Assembly: GCF_035083965.1 (NCBI RefSeq)
Contig: NC_089727.1
Span: 2,175,501-2,239,500, forward strand
Length of the DNA stretch: 64,000 nt
Direction of reading: 5' to 3'
From: Branchiostoma lanceolatum
Lineage: Eukaryota > Chordata > Leptocardii > Amphioxiformes > Branchiostomatidae
Both the position numbers and the translations under genes were made by a program. The notes under the pieces were generated by a model that was given only the letters and a program-made list of their open reading frames with translations, was not told the origin of the DNA and did not search any database. Shown here piece after piece: positions 21,823 to 34,252 of the stretch. Position 1 is the stretch's first letter. Every line of letters begins with the position of its first letter.

Positions 21823-24800
21823 TTAATCGAACGTTAACAGTTCAGGCATCAGAGCCCTCAGTTTGGAAAAAGGCCAGGTGTAGAAGGGATAGTAGATCTC
21901 CCGTGCGCGGGTCGCCCCGCCCCGGATAACCGCCAGGGCAGTCTCGTCTATCGGGGCGAAGTTTTCCAGTACCTTGTCACCGTCTGGCTCAGTCTGGAGT
22001 AAAAAAAGAAAAACACAAAGGCCTAAACACAACTCCTGTGCTACGTATTCACCCGTTACGGTATATGAAAATAGTATTTGGAAAATATGTAACTGTGAAA
22101 ACACAAATAGACGGACTATAAACAATATCTCCCCTTGAATTAGTCACCTCTAGCCACAAAGAAGTCAATATATAGTAATTTGATAACGTAACGACCCAGT
22201 GAAAATATTAACGTACTTTTAAATGGTTAGAGAATGTTGGCGTGGCGATGAATCCTAGCACGGCGAGAGTGACGGACACGTCCTGCTGAGCCTTCATCAG
22301 TTCCACACGGAGGGAGCTGAAGAACCCGTCAAGACCGAACTTAACAGAGCTGTAGAAGCTCAAGTTCGGAGACGGTACCTTTCCTGTCCACAAAACAGAA
22401 AAATGGTGCCAAGCTTCAGTGAAACCACCATCTACTTCAACACCATGCAGGCAGTTTTTATCTGGCTTGTAGCTTGATATCATACCTCTTGTTTTTCTCT
22501 TGTTTTTTTTTATTACCTCTAAATTTGTGGTGCAGTTTTATCGCTGTTTTATTTACTCTCATTAATGAATGAATGAAGACCTTTATTGCACATTTCTACC
22601 ACAGTACAGGTCGCAACAAAACAAAATAACAAGTACAGTTAACGGATACAAAAGAGTATTGCTTTTCCTATATCCATTGTCAGTTGTATTGTATATTTAT
22701 TGAGGAGCCGGCCCTGTAGAGAAACTAGGTTTCTGTTGCCGGCTACTCACAGATTTTAAATCTGTGAAGCTGTATAAATAGAAATAAATACATTAGAAAA
22801 ATTATATCTCTTTGAAGTGTTGTAGACTTACAGCAACACAATGACAGTCGCCAGACTTGTTTGCTCTTTACTACTACGAGGGTTCACTTTATTCTCATAC
22901 TTAAAAAACTGTGTTAGTTTTGATTTTGTTCACACTTTTGTCGATTATGGATGAATGTTTTTATGAGTGATTGCAAACCAACTCCTCTTGTTTCCTTTGG
23001 ACTGTCTTTCGTCACACATCTTGGTTTATTACAGCATGTTGAGTTGTATTTTCAGTATTGTAAAACCTTCCTGATCACTTAGATTTCATAATGAAGTAAG
23101 AAAAGAATTCTTATGTTTTATTCTTTTGTCACGCTCGCATCAATTTTGCATTGCACAGGGGATGTCATGCTGACATCCGTATCATCACATCAGTGTGGCC
23201 TGAAGAGAGTTTAACCAAAGAAGATGACCACGGTGTATACTTTGCTCTTCTTTGCCAATCTTACCTCCTATAGACCCGATGACCACGGTGTATCCTTTGC
23301 TCTTCTTTGCCAATCTTACCTCCTATAGAGCCGATGACCACGGTGTATCCTTTGCTCTTCTAACCAATCTTACCTCCTATAGACCCGATGACACGATGTA
23401 TCCTTTACTCTTCTTTACCAATCTTACCTCCTATAGAGCCGATGACCACGGTGTATCCTTTGCTCTTCTTTACCAATCTTACCTCCTATGGACCCGATTC
23501 CCACGGTGTATCCTTTGCTCTTCTTTACCAATCTTACCTCCTATAGACCCGATTCCCAGGGTGTATCCTTTGCTCTTCTAACCAATCTTACCTCCTATAG
23601 ACCCGATGACCACGGTGTATCCTTTGCTCTTCTTTACCAATCTTACCTCCTATAGAGCCGATGACCACGGTGTATCCTTTGCTCTTCTTTACCAATCTTA
23701 CCTCCTATAGAGCCGATGACCACGGTGTATCCTTTGCTCTTCTAACCAATCTTACCTCCTATAGACCCGATGACCACGGTGTATCCTTTGCTCTTCTTTA
23801 CCAATCTTACCTCCTATAGACCCGATGACACGGTGTATCCTTTGCTCTTCTTTACCAATCTTACCTCCTATAGACCCGATTCCCAGGGTGTATCCTTTGC
23901 TCTTCTAACCAATCTTACCTCCTATAGACCCGATTCCCAGGGTGTATCCTTTGCTCTTCTTTACCAATCTTACCTCCTATAGACCCGATTCCCAGGGTGT
24001 ATCCTTTGCTCTTCTAACCAATCTTACCTCCTATAGACCCGATTCCCAGGGTGTATCCTTTGCTCTTCTAACCAATCTTACCTCCTATAGAGCCGATGAC
24101 CACGGTGTATCCTTTGCTCTTCTTTACCAATCTTACCTCCTATAGAGCCGATGACCACGGTGTATCCTTTGCTCTTCTTTACCAATCTTACCTCCTATAG
24201 AGCCGATGACCACGGTGTATCCTTTGCTCTTCTTTACCAATCTTACCTCCTATAGAGCCGATGACCACGGTGTATCCTTTGCTCTTCTTTACCAATCTTA
24301 CCTCCTATAGACCCGATGACCACGGTGTATCCTTTGCTCTTCTTTACCAATCTTACCTCCTATAGAGCCGATTCCCACGGTGTATCCTTTGCTCTTCTTT
24401 ACCAATCTTACCTCCTATAGACCCGATTCCCAGGGTGTATTCTTTGCCCTTCTAACCAATCTTACCTCCTATAGAACCGATTCCCAGGGTGTATCCTTTG
24501 CTCTTCTAATCAATCTTACCTCCTATAGACCGGATGACCACGGTGTATCCTTTACTCTTCTCTACCAATCTTACCTCCTATATATAGACCCGATTCCCAG
24601 GGTGTATTCTTTGCCCTTCTAACCAATCTTACCTCCTATAGAACCGATTCCCAGGGTGTATCCTTTGCTCTTCTAATCAATCTTACCTCCTATAGACCGG
24701 ATGACCACGGTGTATCCTTTACTCTTCTCTACCAATCTTACCTCCTATATATAGACCCGATTCCCAGGGTGTATTCTTTGCCCTTCTAACCAATCTTACC

Positions 24801-27800
24801 TCCTATAGAACCGATTCCCAGGGTGTATCCTTTGCTCTTCTAATCAATCTTACCTCCTATAGACCGGATGACCACGGTGTATCCTTTACTCTTCTCTACC
24901 AATCTTACCTCCTATATATAGACCCGATTCCCACGGTGTATTCTTTGCCCTTCTAACCAATCTTACCTCCTATAGAACCGATGACCACGATGTGTCCGCT
25001 GCTCTCCTTCAGCAGAGTCAGGGCCAGGGAGGCCAGCCGGACGTAACTGACCAGGTTGATGTTTAAGAAGTCCACGAAGAAGTCCATATCCGGGTCCTGG
25101 TCCCATGACTTGCCCCTGCGCATATCGATAAACACGTCCTCAGTAGATTTGAACCTTGACCCCAAGTGATTCAGTACCAAGTAGTCCAACCGACCTGGAC
25201 AAGATGTGAAATCGTATAGGTTTACTTTTTCACAATGAAATTTCCTTATTGAACAAATACTAATCTTTTCCAAGCCTCTTTGCAAATTGAAAAAAAATGG
25301 ACACAAGCCGAAATATGGGAAATATTTGGTCTAAGGCTTCGGCCGGTCTTTGGAGTTGAGCTTCGTCCGTTGGTTGCAAAGTGGGAGGATAACTTGTCCG
25401 AATCAAATACCTTCTCACACTATTTTTCAAAATTTATTTCAGATAGTTTATCGCCATACCAAATTTCTCCTTGGCTGTTTGAATGGTTCTCTCACAGTCC
25501 TCCGCCTTCCCCATATCCCCGGCCACGTAGTGCGCCTCCTGGGCACCCAGAGACTTCGCCTTCGCTACGACCTAAGAGCAAACCAAACGCCAGAGACGTA
25601 TCTATATTTAAATTTTATGACAGTCTCTAAGCTAGATTTTCCTACTTCCACTAGACTTTGCAATTTGTCATTTAGAAATATATACAGATTAAGAACCGGA
25701 ATATCTCATGCCTCCATTAGTAAAGTTTTTTTTTGTGTTAATCTATTGTTTTATTCATCATTGCAAATTACTCGCTAATTCTCTCCGTGTATTTTCCTCC
25801 CAATATAACTTTGGACCCGGTCTAGGCCAACCTTCTAATCTTGCCAGCCTCCGGCTACACCATCTTCCGCCCAACATCTTGTCAATCAATACAATATTCA
25901 AATACCTGAGAACACACAGCAAGACAAACAAACAAACAAACTGAAAACGGTATCTTTGTTTTCACGGAGGTAGAAGACAAAACTTCCTTACACGTTTTTT
26001 GTGGTGTTTGGAAGATTGATCAAAATGAAAAAGTGCAAAGCGGAGTCTTCTCACCTCCTTCAGCCTGTTCTCCCTCCTGGCTGTGATGAGGATCTTTGCT
26101 CCCAGCCGGGCGTACTGGTACGCCATCTCTTCGCCGATGCCGGTACTGCAGCCTGTGATGACGACTGTTGCACCGCGTACAGATTCTACGGGACAATGTC
26201 GACCATGTTATACATTAAGGATCTTTATAAGGACTTGTAACCGGTATATCCTGAGAAAATGGGAATATTCAAGCATGAAACGAAATTTGAGTCAAGATAT
26301 GACGGTGCCTCCCGCCAGGACATATGGTTACCTAAAACACACACGCGAGTGAATGTTTTTCCTGTTAACAATGTAACGTTGCCTAAAACACACAGACAAA
26401 GCGTTCCCACGCCTGCATGTGTTAGGTACACAACATTCCCAGACCGGAGGCACCACAATATCTTGACTCCAAGTTTTCTTGATGATTGATGACGTTCATT
26501 ATTTTATAGTAGGTAAATCTAGCAATTATTCCTGTTGTTGTTCTTCGGCCGTCGTTGCCGACGGTGACTAAACCATCACATCAGCTACAATCTACGGTGA
26601 GTTCGGAAGTGGCGATAAACATTCCTAAACAGAACATTGCCATTCCCCAGTGGAATGCCCTGCCTGGCATAGTTGCGACGGCTCCCATCGTTGAGTCTTA
26701 CCATGCCATGCTCCGGAGGCCTGTTCGCCTTAGCCCGGGATCTCCTAATTACTCTGCCCCTCGCGGGGTCATCTGGGGGTATTTGTAGTGGAAGTTGAAT
26801 CGGATCTATCTTTATTTCTCGAGTTGAGGACTAAGTATTTGGCAACCTGCAAGACTTAGAATCTAAACTAACGTTGGAAACGGCTACAGCAAGACGTACC
26901 ATCAACAAACTAGCCCACGTTAGACTTAGTCACAATATTGTTGAAGTACTGCATCAAAGAGAGAAACATCACAATCAATACTACTGGTTTGACATTACCT
27001 CACATACCGCCACGCCTACTTCTAAATTAAGGATTATCTCCTCTGGATCAGCTAAGACGGAACATTTATTGTCAAACATAAGACTAAAACTTATATTGTC
27101 AAACATTCGAGTCCCAATCGTTATGTCACATTCTATGCACAATATATTTTGTCGTAGGATTTACGTCAAGGCTATGATAGAAGCAATCGTCGACAGAGAT
27201 CCACAACAGACTTTTCATATACAAGACATGACAGTATTTTGCCCCACACATCCACGACGGTCCTCAAAATTCCCACAACTTGCTGTTGTTTACTAGCCTG
27301 AGTGTCATCCTGTTTCAGTTCCGGGCTCTAAATTCACCAAGGTAGAGCCTGGAACTGAAACAGGATGGCATTTCAATATGGAAGTGGCTACTGACAGGAT
27401 GATCCTGTCAGCAGTAGAAAAATCTGCACTGCTGACAGGACGATCCTGTCAGCAGTGGAAAAATCTGCACTGCTGACAGGATCATCCTGTCAGCAGTGCC
27501 GATTTCTCCACTGCTGACAGGGAAAATCCTGTCAGCAGCGAAAATTTGTCTCCTTCTGACAGGATCATTATGATTAAATTTCCTGCTAAAGCAAGTGTTT
27601 GCCTGCTATTCCTCCATATGTTAGAAACCTCCAACTACAAACGACTCATAGTACTTAGATCAAAATCACACGTGTCTGTGAATGCATGGACTTTATTGTA
27701 CCTGGCAAAGATTCTGTAATCAATTTACCCAGTGGGAGGGGGGTGGTTTACTTTGTAAAGTCTGTTTCTCAAGACTCGGTTTAAACGACTTTGCTCAAGT

Positions 27801-28832
27801 TCAGCATATATATATATATATATGTATATAAAGTGAGTCCGAGTTGCGACAACAAACGGCTGTTTAATAGTGTTACTTACACGTCAAGTCAATAGGGACA
27901 AATACGCGTAACTCATGGCTAAGTTCAGCGTAGACTCTAGAAAGCTCGGGTGGGAGTAGCCGTGGCGACTCGTGTTGCTTGTATATTTAGGGTACTCAAT
28001 TTGATGTGGCTATGGTTGGAGTAACCTGGCATCCAGTCTACTGTGGATTGGTCAGTCTCTCTTCGGGGCTGAAGGGACTTTCCTCCGCAGTGATAATCTC
28101 TGGCGCGTGGTAGGAGTTTTAAACGGGATCGTTGTGACAAACTACCGAGGCAAACTACTACCGGGTGGCAAAGATGATCCCGCTAGGCGAAAACGCCTTC
28201 CGCCCCGTAGAGCGCCCGGCCTATTACGCCCTGCCTAACGACAATCTATAGTATTCTGGACTGAATTCCAGGTTAGGTAGGCCTAGGGTTGGAGTCATCT
28301 GGACATGTACTCGATGTAACGTTCGAACGCGTTATACGTTGACGCATGTTGAAATTTTGGGGTTAACAGGACATAAGAGACAAACCGCCACTATAAGATT
28401 AATGTATCGTCTTACATGTAAATACGTTCCACTTATCGGTTTACGCCCAGATGAACACAGTTAAAATTGTAAAACATCCAGTGAAACACCAATATCCGCT
28501 GGTTCATGGTACAGTAACATATGCCAAAAATTCTTTTAAAAAAGAGAAAATCCCGTTAGCAGTGGAAAAATCTGCACTACTGACAGGACGACCCTGTCAG
28601 CAGTAGAAAAATTTGCACTGCTGTCAGGATCATCCTGTCAGCAGTGCATTTTTTCTACTGCTGACAGGATGATCCTGCCAATAGCCTTAGGCTTTCAATA
28701 TAAAGGTGCCGTTTGCTGGCGTTTCAATGTAAAGGCTGACTTACCCGGATCGAAGCCATCGTAGTTCCAGTAGATTCCAACGGCAACGGCGCCGAGTAAC
28801 ACCAGCAGACTAGCCCGCACTAGGAGCGACAT
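21823..28832 (-). CDS. Copy 6: HSD11B1-like dehydrogenase, 298 aa if spliced to the 28745 exon
   Basis: Exons: E1 28745-28832, E2 26055-26185, E3 25460-25571, E4 24967-25194, E5 22217-22383, E6 21823-21993; 897 bp, all open with GT/AG borders. Motifs: TGCSTGIG, LVLNHLGS, NINLVSYV, VVIGSIGG (catalytic Ser kept, preceding Ser replaced by Gly) and FYSSVKF. Exon 6 starts TEPDGDKVLEN and is the shortest in the array, ending LMPELLTFD. Intron 1 is about 2.6 kb and holds a degenerate first exon (26879-26934, ATG changed to ATT). Intron 4 is about 2.6 kb and mostly a minisatellite built from the end of exon 4 with its donor. The enzyme looks intact; correct choice of the exon 4 donor is uncertain. 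Confidence 0.78.
22560..22800 (-). mobile_element. Retroposon 3' end, minus orientation
   Basis: On the minus strand the sequence runs through TGGTAGAAATGTGCAATAAAG to an ATTC-rich tail (CATTCATTCATTAAT), the form of a CR1/L2-like 3' end. It lies in intron 4 of copy 6. No coding part remains. Confidence 0.45.
23223..24966 (-). repeat. 55/56-bp minisatellite made from the exon 4 end plus its splice donor
   Basis: About 31 tandem units. Read on the minus strand each contains the equivalent of the last part of exon 4 (VVIGSIGG) directly followed by GGAG-gtaagattgg, a consensus 5' splice site. The array abuts true exon 4 of copy 6 at 24966-24990 and lies downstream of it in intron 4. Variants alternate gatgaccac and gattcccag and, at about 24421-24960, form a higher-order repeat of three units (about 167 bp, recurring near 24421, 24587, 24754 and 24921). 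Single older copies are at 31206-31240 (copy 7) and 59342-59400 (copy 12). Confidence 0.9.
26879..26934 (-). pseudogene. Degenerate exon 1 in intron 1 of copy 6
   Basis: The stretch CGGCTACAGCA ... CAACAAACTAGCCCACG matches the 5' half of exon 1, and the following block matches that beside the relic at 17602. The start codon position reads ATT, and the 3' half with the donor is missing. It appears to be an older first exon replaced by the one at 28745. Confidence 0.6.
27309..27371. repeat. Short foldback element
   Basis: CATCCTGTTTCAGTTCCGGG and its near-perfect complement CCTGGAACTGAAACAGGATG flank an approximately 12-bp loop. It is immediately followed by palindrome array 5. Confidence 0.65.
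27372..27568. repeat. Alternating-palindrome array 5
   Basis: Units of GCTGACAGGATGATCCTGTC..GC alternating with AGTGCAGATTTTTCCACT-type spacers, decaying rightwards. It lies in intron 1 of copy 6. Confidence 0.75.
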
Positions 28833-29134
28833 GGCGTGTGTGTGTTTATACAGAGGAAGGAGCAGGTAGGACAAAGGTCACTTGAAGCAAGCACCTGCTA
28901 TACTAGTGACTCTCGATTGAGCCGCAAAACGGGGACGTCGTCGTTTTACGACAGGCCTGGATCGCATGTTTAGTTATGGCCTAAGGCTAATGGCAGGACG
29001 ATCCTGCCAGCAGTGCAAAAATTTGCACTGCATACAGGATGATCCTGACAGCAGTGCAGATTTTTCTACTGCTGACAGGATCATCCTGTATGCAGTGCAA
29101 AAATTTCTACTGCATACAGGATCATCCTGACAGT
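28556..29134. repeat. Alternating-palindrome arrays on both sides of exon 1 of copy 6
   Basis: Two blocks, 28556-28680 and 28991-29134, bracket exon 1 (28745-28832). The left block matches 9702-9834 and the right block matches the two ends of the 10138-11371 region, implying a deletion here or expansion there. Confidence 0.75.
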
Positions 29135-29860
29135 AGCCACAACCTTAGTTATGTTGTTTTTTGGCTCTCCTATCGGTCCAGTTCCACAGAAATAATGGAC
29201 ATAGTCATACACAAGCAGACGTACGCAAACATTCACGACGTATTGCTAGTATTCCTATTGCGATATAAAAAATATGAATAAGCACATGGAATACAATGGA
29301 CGAGTTGTGTTCCACATTTTGATGCCACCGAGGCACAATTTCCAACATAAGAGTTTATTAACGTGCTGGTGGGACTCTACATCGCAACGATTTAGATTCT
29401 ATGCAGTTCGTGTATATATCAGTATTATTCGATCAATCGAAACATAATGACAGTGTTTTATGGCGCATTAAGATACATAGCAACAAAGCGGTGTCTTACA
29501 TTGAGAAATTCCTGACAGATACAGATTCAGCATGAATAGATAAATCAATAACTTAAACATTCCAGGATGTCCCCGACATCATCACAATGGTATAACTCCA
29601 GTCGTAAATCATCTCATATTTGCATGAATTTCACCCGAATTTGAACAATATACATGCAAAATCATGATCAGTAGCAAACATGTATCCGTCTTTTTCCAGC
29701 GCAAATCTAACGATCTATGGAAGGTTTTGGATGGTTTAGAACAAAAATGAGAATATAAGCAAGATATAGCTTTTTGCAGTCCGATGTTTTTCTGAACCTG
29801 AAACGTTTTTACAAGCCCAGTTCAGGTCCGGTGCTTAGGTACGCAGCACTCAAACAGTGA

Positions 29861-32800
29861 TCATATAATGATACTGTATAATAATACAATGATATAATCA
29901 GGCACCAGAGCCCTCAGTTTGGAAAAAGGCCAGGTGTGGAAGGGATAGTAGATCTCCCGTGCGCGGGTTGCACCTCCCCGGATAACCGTCAGGGCAGTCT
30001 CGTCTATCGGGGCGAAGTTTTCCAGTACCTTGTCACCGTCTGGCTCAGTCTGGAGTGAAAAAGAAGAGCACAATGGATAACAGGCAGGAAGACATCCCCC
30101 ACACAACAACGCTATACGAAAATAGAATTTGGAAAATGTCTAACTGTAGAAACACCGATACAGACAGGTCGTTCAATCTAATATAACCAGCTGCTGCCGC
30201 GCCGCGTGCCTGCGAAGCCGAATAAGGGTTATCTGTATCTGTATTTATATAGCCGGTTTAACCGCCCTTTGGCGTAACACACCAGCTATATCGGCTTTAT
30301 CAATACAGATACAGACATAAACAGAAAATACACAATACCTCCCCGTGAATTACTAGCCTCTGACCACGAGACCACCTTACCATCTGGCAAGTTGAGCTGC
30401 AAAGAAGTCAAAATACAGTAATTTACTAGTTTACTAATAAAACTATTTGCGTACTTTTAAATGGTTGGAGAATGTTGGGGTGGCGATGAAACCCAGCACG
30501 GCGAGAGTGACGGACACGTCCTGCTGAGCCTTCATCAGTTCCACACGGAGGGAGCTGAAGAACCCGTCCAACGCAAATTTCACAGAACTGTAGAAGCTCA
30601 TGCCTGGAAATGGCATCTTCCCTGTCCACAAAAAAGAGCAACAGTCTTTAGCACACAATTCTCTGTGAAGTAATTATGGTGTCTGGTTTGTGGTGTGGCT
30701 AACGTGTTCAATACCCTCTTTAATTACAGACATGCCAAATTTCAGACAAATCCATCAAAAGTATGTTGATTTATAGGTGCAAAGACACAGACGCAGACAA
30801 AAACAACCTCTTTACTACAACGAGGATCCACTTCATTCTCATACGCACAAAACTGTGACAGTTTTTGTTCACATTTTCATTGATTGTACAGGTAGGTTTT
30901 TGTGATTGATTTCATACCGACAAGTCTTGTTTCCTCTTTTATTTATTAAACTTTAGGGTGGTCCCTTCAGTTAACTAAGTTACTGATTTCCAATGGAGCC
31001 CTTTTACATTACAGATAATAGATAAAGGTCATAACATAAAATGATTAAAAATAGGAATAAATACAATAGCACTAGAATTATCAAACATTATACAAAATCA
31101 TCTTTATTGTCTTTCGTATTGCCACCTATATATCCCCCACATAATCATCCCCAGCAACGCTCCCTCGCCGGCGCCGCCTGGGAGGCCTGCAATGGAGGCT
31201 AGGCACGATGTGTCAGTCGCTCTTCTTTATTAATCTTACCTCCCAAAGACCCGACGACCACGATGTGTCCTTTGCTCTCCTTCAGCAGAGGCAGGGCCAG
31301 GGAGGCCAGCCGGACGTAACTGACCAGGTTGATGTTTAAGAAGTCCACGAAGAAGTCCATATCCGGGTCGTCGTCCCAAGACTTGCCCCTCCACAGATCG
31401 CTAAACATGTCCTCAAAAGATTTGAAACTCGACCCCACGTGATTCAGCACCAGGTAGTCCAACCGACCTGCACAAGATGTGAAATCTAAGGGTTACGTTT
31501 TTCACAATCAGATCTTCTTATTGCATGAATACTTCTCTTTACCGGACTATTTTGTGGACTGAACGAATATAGAAATATGTTACAATATGGGGATTGTTTT
31601 GTCTGAGGGTTGGGCGGTCATTACCTTCAAGAAAAAGGAGGTATTATTTTAGGCGTGCCTGGCTGTGTTTGTATGTGTGCGTGTGTGTCTGTGCGTCTAT
31701 ATGTGTTGCGAATTGTGTTGATAACCTCTGGATGCATTTTAATGACATTTGGTTTGTGGATAAGTTTTGGGAAGACGAAGATCAATGTCAATTTGTGACT
31801 TACCCTGAACCGGTCCTTTATATATGATTTATTATGAAATATAGACATGGTATTCTACCAAGGGAAAGGACTTTCACACATAGAATATCACACATATAAC
31901 TATGGTAGAGAATTCCACCATTTAAAATAGATCTGGCTACTTGATTACAACCTTATTCGTATCTTCAATGACTCAAGATAAAACAATAGATATACAAAGG
32001 CTCTTGATATTTCATGAAGGTATGGGGTCTCTGAATATTCGTCCATCGGTTGTAAATTGGAAGGACGACTCCTCTGGCCAAATATACTATTTTACCAGCA
32101 ACCCTGGTAGAGACTAGTCAAATAGTCTGCTCCTACTCCCTCTGTCCTGAAACTTCTTCCGAGAATTTTTCGCCTTACCGAATTTCTCCTTGGCTGTTTG
32201 AATGGTTCTCTCACAGTCCTCCGCCTTCCCCATGTCCCCGGCCACGTAGTGCGCCTCCTGGGCACCCAGAGACTTCGCCTTCGCTACGACCTAAGAGAAA
32301 ACAAAACGCCAGAGACGTTTGTAAATACATTTCATGACTTACATGTACTTGTGTTTCAGTTAGACTCTCCTACTTCCACTAAAGTTTAGCTATTACAAAA
32401 ATATGAAACGAAACTTAACATGTCTCCCCTCCGTAAAAACAAAATACGAATCTATCGTTTTAGTCATCATTGTGAATTTCCTTTTTGTGGTGTTTGGAAG
32501 ATTGATCAAAATTAAACAGTGCAAAACGGAGTCTTCTCACCTCCTTCAGCCTGTTCTCCCTCCTGGCTGTGATGAGGATCTTTGCTCCCAGCCGGGCGTA
32601 CTGGTACGCCATCTCTTCGCCGATACCGGTACTGCAGCCCGTGATGACGACAGTTGCACCGCGTATAGATTCTGAAGAACAATGTGAATTGTGCGAAATT
32701 ATGAGCTTTAACACTTGTAACCGGATAACCCTAGGAAAAAAGTCAGGTGTCAAGCCACGAAACCCGCACTGCAACAAAAGTCGGATTTGCCAACGGCGAT

Positions 32801-34045
32801 GAATTCCCGGTAAGTCCGGTATTGGTTTCCAATAGCAACAAATACTGCCAGTTTAACCTGGTATTGTTGGACTTAAGCCCCCTCTCACTGGATCCGCGGC
32901 ACGCTGGCGGCGTCGATGCGTCCTTAGCTGGATTTGTGTTACCCTTCACGTTATAATTGGAATATCATTCAAAACATACAAGTATGACCAAAACGACAAC
33001 AAAACACAAAAAGCTTTTTTTTAATCTTTTTTTCTCTCGATGAAATTAGTTTAATGCTTTGTCAATTCGATCGCCCGCAGCGACGCCGCCAGCGTACCAC
33101 GGGGTCCAGTGACAGGGGGGCTTTAACTGGCATTTGTCGCTATTGGTAATGGATCAATTTTCGTGCCGTGGAGTCTGTTGCACCGCGTACAGACTCTGAG
33201 GGACAATGTCAACCATGCCATACATTCAGGATCTTTCAGGACTTGTAACCGGTGAATCCTGAGAAAAGGGAAATATTCAAGAAACTTGAGTCAAGATATG
33301 ACGGTGCCTCCCGTCGGGAGTTATAGTAACCTAAAACACACACGCGTGTGAATGTTTTGCTTGTTAACATTGTAACGTTACCTAAAACACACAGGAAAAG
33401 CATTCCCACGCCTGCGTGTCTTAGATACACAACATTCCCAGACCGGAGGCACCACAATATCTTGACTCCAAGTATTCTTGATGATTGATGGCGTTCATTA
33501 TTTCATAATAGGCAAATCGAGCAATTATTCCTGTTGTTGTTCTTTGGCCGTCGTTGCCGATGGTGACTAAACCATCACATCAGCTACATAGTTGTGACGG
33601 CTCCCACCGTTGAGTCTTACCATGCCATGCTGGAGGTCTGTTCGTCTTTGTCCGAGACCTCACATACCACCACGCCCACCTCTAAATAAACGATTATCTC
33701 ATCTGAATCAAGTAAGACGGAACATATCTTCTAAAACATAAGTCCCAACCATTATGTCACATTATATGCACGATTTATTTTGTCGTAGGATTCACGTCAA
33801 TGTTATGATATAGAAGCAATCGTCGGCAGAGATCCACGGCAGACTTTTCATATACAAGACATGATTGCATTTTGTGCCACACATCCACGACGGTCAACCA
33901 AAATTGCTGTTGTTTATTGGCATTTCGATGTAAAGGTAAATCAACACAGCAACTTACCCGGATCGAAGCCATCGTGGTTCCAGTAGATTCCGACGGCAAC
34001 GGCACCGAGTAACACCAACAGACTAACCCGCACTAGGAGTGCCAT
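29861..34045 (-). CDS. Copy 7: HSD11B1-like dehydrogenase, 304 aa, altered C-terminus
   Basis: Exons: E1 33958-34045, E2 32541-32671, E3 32179-32290, E4 31240-31467, E5 30455-30621, E6 29861-30049; 915 bp, all open with GT/AG borders. It has the anchor, TGCSTGIG, LVLNHVGSS, NINLVSYV, VVVGSLGG (Ser kept) and FYSSVKFALDGFF. It is sister to copy 6 (exon 6 starts TEPDGDKVLEN). After ALVP the frame leaves the normal end and reads DYIIVLLYSIII before stop, a hydrophobic tail from AT-rich flank. One and a half units of the exon-4-end duplication are present at 31206-31240. E1 has WNHDGFDP rather than WNYDGFDP and starts MALLVRV. Confidence 0.82.
30935..31090 (-). mobile_element. LINE-like 3' end fragment in intron 4 of copy 7
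   Basis: The minus strand resembles the block at 54560-54740 (GGGCTCCATTGGAAATCAG and a TAAATAAA-type end). Both are read as 3' ends of the same non-LTR family. No coding part is visible. Confidence 0.4.
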
Positions 34046-34184
34046 CGTGTGCGCTTATATACACAGGGAAGGGGACGGGTAAGACAATGGTCCACAGTAA
34101 AAACCTGCTGTGGACTCAGGCTTGGGCCGCAAAACGGGGCCTTTGTCGTTTTACGGCAGTCCAGGGTCTCACGAATGCTGAGAC

Positions 34185-34252
34185 TATTGACAGGATGATC
34201 CTGTTAGCAGCAGAATTTTTTCTTACTGCTGACAGGACCATCCTGTCAGTAG
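34185..34252. repeat. Alternating-palindrome block 6, upstream of copy 7
   Basis: TTGACAGGATGATCCTGTTAGCAG and CTGCTGACAGGACCATCCTGTCAG with an imperfect spacer. It lies about 30 bp beyond the GCCGCAAAACG inverted repeat at 34126-34157, the same order as at copies 4 and 6. Confidence 0.6.

Noticed and set aside
23252..24622. Repetitive protein of YPLLFFTNLTSYRPD units on the plus strand
   Set aside because: It is the antisense of the exon-4-end minisatellite. Frame is interrupted by 55/56-bp unit changes.
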